Shown one piece after another: positions 5,287-9,406 of a stretch of DNA of 9,406 nt (position 1 is the first letter of the stretch; each line of letters opens with the position of its first letter). The stretch is taken from contig DATFPQ010000232.1 of the NCBI GenBank assembly GCA_035264765.1, positions 1 to 9,406 of the forward strand. The letters run 5' to 3'. The notes under the pieces are model-generated. The model saw only the letters and a list, made by a program, of their open reading frames with translations, was not told the origin of the DNA and did not search any database. Source of the stretch: DATFPQ01 sp035264765 (GTDB lineage: Bacteria > Actinomycetota > Actinomycetes > Actinomycetales > Angustibacteraceae). The translations under genes were made by a program, and so were the position numbers.

Positions 5287-6944
5287 CCGACGTGGCCAGC
5301 AAGGGCCCCGAAGCAGGTGACGACCGGGCCGTCCTGACCAACCGTCAGGGCCACCCCGTGTACGACAACCAGAACCAGCGCACCGTGGGCGCCCGCGGTC
5401 CGGCGACGCTCGAGAACTACCAGTTCCTCGAGAAGATCAGCCACTTCGACCGGGAGCGCATCCCGGAGCGGGTCGTGCACGCGCGCGGCGTGACCGCGTT
5501 CGGCTACTTCGAGGCGGACGGCACGGTGGGCGACGAGCCGATCAGCCGGTACACCCGCGCCAAGCTGTTCCAGGAGAAGGGCAAGCGCACCGACGTCGCG
5601 CTGCGCTTCTCCACCGTGGCCGGCGGCCGCGACTCCTCCGAGATGGCGCGGGACCCGCGCGGCTTCGCGGTGAAGTTCTACACCGAGGACGGCAACTGGG
5701 ACCTCGTCGGCAACAACCTCGGCGTCTTCTTCATCCGCGACGCCATCAAGTTCCCCGACTTCATCCACTCGCAGAAGCCCGACCCCGTCACCTTCGAGGC
5801 CAGCGTCGCGAACCGGGCGTTCGACTTCTTCAGCCAGACGCCCGAGGCCATGCACATGATGTCGCTGGTGTTCAGCCCGCGCGGCATCCCGGCCAGCTAC
5901 CGCCACATGCAGGGCTTCGGCGTCAACACCTACAAGTGGGTCAACCAGCAGGGCGAGACCAAGCTGGTCAAGTACCACTGGCTGCCGAAGCAGGGTGTGA
6001 AGTCGTACACGGCCGCCGACGCCGCGGCGGTGCAGGCCGAGACGCTCGGGGCGCACACCAAGGACCTGTACGACGCCATCGAGCGCGGCGAGTACCCGCA
6101 GTGGGAGCTGTACGTCCAGCTCATGGACGACCACGATCACCCCGAGCTGGAGTTCGACCCGCTGGACGACACCAAGGTGTGGCCGGAGGACGCCTTCCCG
6201 CTGCGCAAGGTCGGCACGATGACGCTCGACCGGATGCCGCAGAACTTCTTCCTCGAGAACGAGCAGATCGCCTTCGGCACCGGCGTCCTGGTGGACGGCC
6301 TCGACTTCTCCGACGACAAGATGCTGGTCGGCCGGACCTTCTCCTACTCCGACACCCAGCGCTACCGGGTGGGCCCCAACTACCTGCAGCTGCCGGTGAA
6401 CTCGCCCAAGGCCCGGGTGGCCACCAACCAGCGCGACGGCCAGATGGCCTACGGCGTCGACCTCGGCGAGGGCCAGAACCCCCACGTCAACTACGAGCCC
6501 TCGATCACCGGCGGGCTTCGCGAGGCGCAGTACCCGACCCACGACGACCAGGGCCCGGAGATCGTCGGCCGCCTGACCCGCAAGCGGATCCCGCGGACCA
6601 ACGACTACCAGCAGGCGGGGGAGCGCTATCTGCTCTCCGAGCAGTGGGAGAAGGACGACCTCGTCGCCAACCTGGTGGCCGCGCTGACCCAGTGCGACCG
6701 CCCGATCCAGGAGCGCATGGTCTGGCACCTGCTGATGTGCGAGGACGAGCTCGGCCTGCGGGTGGGCGAGGGCCTCGGCATCACGCCGGACGACGTCCGT
6801 GGCCTGGAGCCGCTGGCCTCGCAGACGCTCACCGAGGCCGAGTTCGAGCGCGCCGCGAACCTTGGCAAGAACGGCCTGCGCGACGTCTCGGGCAAGGAGA
6901 TGACGCACTGCGTGCCGAACGAGCACGTCGTCGTCGCGAAGTGA
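5283..6944 (+). CDS. katA: Monofunctional haem catalase (KatA, small-subunit type)
   Basis: The product is 553 residues starting MTDVASKGPEAGDDRAVLTN. It converts hydrogen peroxide to water and oxygen in the cytoplasm. Catalytic His66 lies in ERVVHARGVTAFGYFE, the distal Asn is in GNNLGVFFIRD (Asn144/145), and the proximal haem ligand Tyr355 with Arg351 is in RTFSYSDTQRYRVGPNY. The NADPH-binding-type region and the C-terminal helices (ERMVWHLLMCEDELGLRVGE) are complete. Length fits small-subunit catalases, with a slightly extended C-terminus. GNNLGVFFIRD differs from the commoner GNNTPVFFIRD next to the active-site Asn. The ATG at 5283 overlaps the furA stop and has GAGAGGA about ten bases upstream, inside furA. 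Expression should follow FurA derepression under peroxide stress. A strong hairpin follows. Confidence 0.97.
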   Translation: MTDVASKGPEAGDDRAVLTNRQGHPVYDNQNQRTVGARGPATLENYQFLEKISHFDRERIPERVVHARGVTAFGYFEADGTVGDEPISRYTRAKLFQEKGKRTDVALRFSTVAGGRDSSEMARDPRGFAVKFYTEDGNWDLVGNNLGVFFIRDAIKFPDFIHSQKPDPVTFEASVANRAFDFFSQTPEAMHMMSLVFSPRGIPASYRHMQGFGVNTYKWVNQQGETKLVKYHWLPKQGVKSYTAADAAAVQAETLGAHTKDLYDAIERGEYPQWELYVQLMDDHDHPELEFDPLDDTKVWPEDAFPLRKVGTMTLDRMPQNFFLENEQIAFGTGVLVDGLDFSDDKMLVGRTFSYSDTQRYRVGPNYLQLPVNSPKARVATNQRDGQMAYGVDLGEGQNPHVNYEPSITGGLREAQYPTHDDQGPEIVGRLTRKRIPRTNDYQQAGERYLLSEQWEKDDLVANLVAALTQCDRPIQERMVWHLLMCEDELGLRVGEGLGITPDDVRGLEPLASQTLTEAEFERAANLGKNGLRDVSGKEMTHCVPNEHVVVAK

Positions 6945-6960
6945 CGCGCGGCTGATACTC

Positions 6961-6996
6961 CGGCGGGCCCCCGACCGAATGGTCGGGGGCCCGCTG
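6961..6996 (+). terminator. Strong rho-independent-type hairpin after katA
   Basis: A stem of about 16 pairs (left arm 6961-6976, right arm 6981-6996, one G-T wobble) closes a GAAT tetraloop. It begins 17 bases after the katA stop and is nearly pure G+C. It has no T-tract, as is usual in high-G+C genomes. It ends the furA-katA operon. Confidence 0.85.
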
Positions 6997-7013
6997 CCGT
7001 CTCACCGGGTACC

Positions 7014-7093
7014 CACGGCGAGCGCCGATGCTCACCGGCGTACTCACGGCCAGCGCCCGGCGTACTCACGGCGAGTGCCGATGCTCACCGGCG
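7014..7093. repeat. Duplicated 27-bp element plus inner 14-bp repeat
   Basis: A 27-bp sequence beginning cacggcgagcgccgatgctc (7014-7040) recurs at 7067-7093 with one mismatch. Between them ggcgtactcacggc occurs twice (7037-7050, 7059-7072). A 13-base segment of the second copy, tgccgatgctcac (7076-7088), has its exact reverse complement at 7137-7149, so a stem with a 48-base loop is possible. No gene is visible here. Confidence 0.7.
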
Positions 7094-7404
7094 ACGCCAC
7101 GGAAGCACCCGCCAAGGCCGCGTGCTGGCGTGCCTCGTGAGCATCGGCATCGGCGGCGAGCCGGGCGGCGGAGGTGGCGGGCGGAGTGACCCGGTGGCCG
7201 GCGAGGGCGGCGCACAGGGGGAGGGCGGCTGTAGCGGTCGGGGTCGCACGGCGGCGGTTGCGGCGGGGGACGCGCTGCGGCCGTCGCGGGCGGCGCGCGG
7301 GGAGTGCGACGCGCTGAGGGCGGCGCGTTGGGAGTGCGGCAGTTGCGGGCGGCGCGCGGGGAGTGCGGCAGTTGCGGGCGACTGTGCCCGGCGGCTACGG
7401 TCCG
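7094..7404. other. Gene-free G+C-rich stretch before the riboswitch
   Basis: Open frames exist on both strands, but all are low-complexity Gly/Arg/Pro/Ala/Ser readings with no recognisable domain, signal or ribosome binding site. The stretch holds the right arm of the 7076-7149 inverted repeat and a 29-30-bp tandem repeat. It must also hold the promoter of the riboswitch transcript, which I cannot place. Confidence 0.6.
7288..7375. repeat. Three tandem copies of a 29-30-bp unit
   Basis: Units starting gggcggcgcg lie at 7288-7317, 7318-7346 and 7347-7375, with a partial fourth start at 7376. Units two and three differ at two positions (gttggg versus gcgggg); unit one diverges in its last third. 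The period is not a multiple of three throughout, which argues against a coding repeat. Confidence 0.7.
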
Positions 7405-7592
7405 ACGGCCGTGGTGCTCGGGAAGCCGGTGGGATGCCGGCGCGGCCCTCGCCACTGTGATCGGGACAGCTCGTCCACCGCCGGGTCCGCCCGGCACGCC
7501 ACTGGGTGCCTGCACCCGGGAAGGCGGGACGGGCGTCCGGCCACCGTCCGACCAGGTGCCCGGGCCCGTCAGCCAGGAGACCGGCCACGGCG
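7405..7592 (+). promoter_or_regulatory. Cobalamin (B12) riboswitch upstream of the cobalt/nickel transporter
   Basis: The conserved elements of the class appear in order. First is gggaagccggtg with gatgccggcgcgg (7419-7445), forming the GCCGG-type stem. Next is gccactgtga (7451-7460). A stem gacgggc (7528-7534) / gcccgtc (7564-7570) follows. Last is the B12 box agccaggagaccggcc (7571-7586). Closing arms gccgtgg (7408-7414) and ccacggc (7585-7591) pair perfectly. The aptamer ends about 28 bases before the GGAGAGG of the transporter, so control of translation start is likely. In bacteria such riboswitches shut off B12 synthesis and cobalt uptake genes when adenosylcobalamin is plentiful. Exact ends are approximate. 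Confidence 0.85.
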
Positions 7593-7619
7593 CTGCACGA
7601 CACTCATCCACGAGGACTT

Positions 7620-7626
7620 GGAGAGG
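7620..7626 (+). promoter_or_regulatory. Ribosome binding site GGAGAGG for ATG 7635
   Basis: GGAGAGG lies eight bases before ATG 7635 and directly downstream of the riboswitch. It is the only well-supported start for the transporter. It opens a frame different from the membrane domain, which is part of the evidence for a lost base. Confidence 0.75.
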
Positions 7627-7634
7627 CCGGCCCG

Positions 7635-8952
7635 ATGAGCGCACGCGTCCCTACCCCGCCGTTGCCGCCACCAACCGACCGATCGGTCGGATACGAGGCC
7701 GCCGATGGGTCGGCCGGTTCGCCACCGACCGATCGACCGGTCGCGTCGGCGGGGACAGATGGGCCGGTCGGTCCGCGGGGACAGGTCAGGCGGTCAGTTC
7801 CTCGGCGGCGGACCGGTCGGTCGGATCCCTTGCGACCGACCGGTCAGTCGGGAGTGCGGAATCCGAACAGTCCGCGACCGGGACGACGGCTCCGCCGACG
7901 AGGTGGCGGCGCGACGACACGGTCCGCACTGCGGCGGTCCTGGCCGTGGTGGCCGCCATGCACGTCGTCGCGTGGGGGACGCTGCTGCTCGCCGTCGTGC
8001 CGCAGCGCCTCACCGTGGGAACCCAGGTCTTCGGCGTCGGGCTCGGCGTCACGGCGTACACGCTCGGCATGCGGCACGCCTTCGACGCCGACCACATCGC
8101 GGCGATCGACAACACCACCCGCAAGCTGATGGCCGACCGGCAGCGCCCGGTGGCGGTGGGCTTCTGGTTCGCGCTCGTGCACTCCAGCCTGGTGGTCGTC
8201 CTGGCAGTCCTCATCGCGGCCGGCGCACGGGCGGCCACGACGCTGTTGGACGACAGCTCCGGAACTCACCAGCTGCTAGGCCTGCTCGGCACAGGTCTGT
8301 CCGGACTCTTCCTGTACGTCATCGGGCTCCTGAACCTGGTGGCGCTCGTCGGCATCGTCCGGGTCTTCCGCCGGATGCGGCGCGGCCGGTTGGACGAGCA
8401 CTCGCTGCAGGCGGCGCTCGACTCACGCGGCCTGCTGACCCTGGTCCTGAGCCGGATGACCCGCTCGGTCACTCGCTCGTGGCAGATGTTCGGCGTCGGG
8501 CTGCTGTTCGGGCTCGGCTTCGACACGGCCACGGAGGTCTCGTTGCTCGTGCTCGCCGGCAGCGGCGCGGCCAGTGGGCTGCCTTGGTACGCCGTTCTCG
8601 TCCTGCCGCTGTTGTTCGCCTCCGGCATGAGCCTGTTCGACACGCTGGACGGGACGTTCATGAACGTCGCCTACCACTGGGCGTTCGCCAACCCGGTGCG
8701 CAAGGTGTTCTACAACCTGACGGTCACCGGGCTGTCCGTTGCCGTGGCGTTGGTCATCGGCTCGATCGAACTGGTGAGCGTCCTGCATGACCGGCTGCGC
8801 CTTACGGATGCCGTCACCGGCTGGGTGGCCGCCCTGGACCTCGGCCGCGTCGGCTTCGTCGTCGCCGGGCTGCTCGTCGTCGTCTGGGCCGCCGCCGTCG
8901 GGTACTGGCGGATGGCCCGGGTCGAGAACGTTGGAGTGCGTCCGGGTCCTAG
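7635..8952 (+). CDS. NiCoT-family cobalt/nickel transporter (HoxN/NixA/NicT type) with two apparent one-base frameshifts
   Basis: The membrane domain (about 7901-8925) is an uninterrupted NiCoT permease. It carries the signature HAFDADH (8075-8095), LGFDTATE (8513-8536) and GMSLFDTLDG (8624-8653), with about eight hydrophobic segments. It closely resembles what I recall of mycobacterial NicT (Rv2856). Such permeases import Co2+ or Ni2+ across the cytoplasmic membrane; the B12 riboswitch upstream favours cobalt. That frame has no ATG/GTG/TTG between 7556 and 7946, and starting later would cut the first membrane helix. The good start, ATG 7635, is in another frame. Its N-terminal repeats (PTDRSVG, PTDRPVA) resume in the membrane frame (ADRSVG, TDRSVG) after about 7780. 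At the other end the membrane frame runs open to the window edge, while a one-base step at 8924-8928 gives VEERWSASGS and a stop, the expected family ending. Corrected product: about 439 residues. Confidence 0.85.
7672..7852. repeat. Four to five palindromic copies of a gaccgaccggtcggtc-like element
   Basis: ccgaccgatcggtcgg (7675-7690) is a perfect 16-bp palindrome. Related copies lie at 7724-7743 (with cgaccggtcg palindromic), 7761-7774, 7808-7824 and 7834-7851 (cgaccgaccggtcagtcg, one mismatched pair). In the reading frames discussed for the transporter they encode TDRSVG-like hexapeptides. The segment is thus both a coding repeat and a palindromic DNA repeat. Confidence 0.75.
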
Positions 8953-9345
8953 GCGACCGCCGCGCTCAGTGCCGCCCGGATTTGTCGAAACCCGACGTCT
9001 TTTCGAGGCGGTTTCGCCAGCTCCCGCCGTTCCACACGGCCGCGCCGTTCCTCACGGCCGCCGTTCCTCACCGCCGCCCTCAGTTTCCCCGAAGCTCCCC
9101 GCCATTCGTCGCAGGCGCCGTCCGGCCGCCGCCATTCGTCGCAGGCGCCCTCCGGCCGCCGCCGTTGGTTGCAGCCGTCGTTGTAGCCGTCGTTGCAGGC
9201 AGGTGTTGATGCAGGCGTCGTCGCACCAAGGTGGCTGCCGAGCGCCTCACCGTGATGCGACGACGGCTGTCCCGACTCGGCGCCCAGACGCCGTCTGGAA
9301 GCGCGTCCCTGTAACGCCGATAAGCAACATTATGTCAGTCTGGCG
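8953..9345. other. Repeat-rich stretch without a recognisable gene
   Basis: The membrane-domain frame stays open through this stretch, but it reads as Arg/Pro/Ala low-complexity sequence with no homology I recognise. Other frames and the minus strand give no better candidate and no ribosome binding site. The stretch contains three degenerate copies of gccgttcctcacggcc (9026, 9044, 9060), a 30-bp tandem pair, and gccgtcgttg twice (near 9174 and 9186). From about 9300 the base composition becomes less G+C-rich, as expected near a promoter. Confidence 0.6.
9101..9160. repeat. Two tandem copies of a 30-bp unit
   Basis: The unit beginning gccattcgtcgcaggcgcc occupies 9101-9130 and 9131-9160, with one difference (g/c at its twentieth base). 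It lies downstream of the transporter in apparently non-coding DNA. Confidence 0.85.
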
Positions 9346-9379
9346 ACTACTCAGGGTAGTACCAAGGTACTACTACCCT
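9346..9379. promoter_or_regulatory. Operator-like cluster with an 18-bp perfect inverted repeat
   Basis: GTAGTACC-AA-GGTACTAC (9356-9373) is a perfect inverted repeat with 8-bp arms. Its left arm also pairs with ACTAC at 9346-9350, and a further ACTACCC follows at 9372-9378, so ACTAC/GTAGT half-sites are stacked. The surrounding sequence (9315-9379) is richer in A+T than the rest of the window. This suggests a repressor site in the promoter of a gene beyond the right edge. The regulator is not identifiable. Confidence 0.45.
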
Positions 9380-9406
9380 TCGGCCACACCGATCGCATAC
9401 CCTGAC

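Noticed and set aside
5238..6926. 562-residue open frame antisense to katA
   Set aside because: It covers the complementary strand of an intact catalase; the reading is a Val/Leu/Asp/Arg-rich artefact of G+C-rich codon use with no recognisable domain.
7014..7375. CRISPR array
   Set aside because: Repeats are few, abutting or unequal, and there are no regular unique spacers or cas genes.
7066..7644. Minus-strand open frames across the riboswitch region
   Set aside because: They read Pro/Arg/Ser low-complexity sequence through a conserved RNA element and lack plausible starts.
7778..7784. Programmed -1 ribosomal frameshift at the G run
   Set aside because: The sequence CGG-GGA-CAG is not a classical slippery heptamer. 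A second break of the same type at the C-terminus makes indels or sequence errors more likely.
7705..8790. 361-residue plus-strand frame overlapping the transporter
   Set aside because: It is the out-of-frame reading of the NiCoT domain, Arg/Gly/His-rich with no membrane segments.
8953..9406. C-terminal tail of about 150 residues continuing the transporter frame to the window edge
   Set aside because: The tail is Arg/Pro low-complexity with DNA repeats. A one-base step restores the expected family ending at 8952, so the open frame is better explained by a lost base plus few stop codons in G+C-rich DNA.

Overview
The window looks like the chromosome of a high-G+C actinomycete. Codons end in G or C almost throughout, several starts are GTG, and the gene families are typical of Actinobacteria: a furA-katA pair, a small LSDEEL/EEYLRRYPERE protein, a PHP protein with a PolX-like N-terminus, and an NicT-type transporter. 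I cannot name the genus from sequence alone.

Layout, left to right. (1) Positions 1-768, minus strand: the N-terminal 256 residues of an exported Ser/Thr/Lys/Pro-rich repeat protein. It starts at GTG and runs off the left edge. (2) 827-862: a strong hairpin that ends the pirin gene (901-1884, minus). An 18-bp MarR-like inverted repeat lies just upstream of the pirin start. (3) A divergent pair: an uncharacterised 131-aa protein (2062-2457, minus) and a small VOC/glyoxalase-fold protein (2517-2864, plus). (4) A PHP-family metal-dependent phosphoesterase with a helix-hairpin-helix N-terminus (2905-3936, minus), divergent from a 73-aa conserved small protein (4108-4329, plus). (5) An oxidative-stress module: an ankyrin-repeat protein (4326-4742, minus) divergent from furA-katA (4822-6944, plus). 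The last two overlap by ATGA and are followed by a very strong hairpin terminator. (6) About 400 bp without a recognisable gene but with several short direct repeats. (7) A cobalamin riboswitch (about 7405-7592) upstream of a NiCoT-family cobalt/nickel transporter (about 7635-8952). (8) A repeat-rich non-coding stretch to the right edge, ending in an 18-bp perfect inverted repeat that looks like an operator.

How the parts work together. FurA should sense peroxide and/or iron and repress its own gene with katA. The divergent ankyrin gene recalls the ankyrin partners of catalases in other bacteria (AnkB with KatB in Pseudomonas aeruginosa, Cj1386 with KatA in Campylobacter jejuni). The transporter sits behind a B12 sensor, which points to cobalt uptake for cobalamin synthesis.

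The most notable anomaly is in the transporter. Its well-supported start (GGAGAGG, then ATG at 7635) and its natural C-terminal end (VEERW..., stop at 8950-8952) both lie in different frames from the membrane domain. One lost base near 7777-7780 and one near 8924-8928 would restore a single continuous protein. Either the gene is decaying or the sequence has two one-base deletions.
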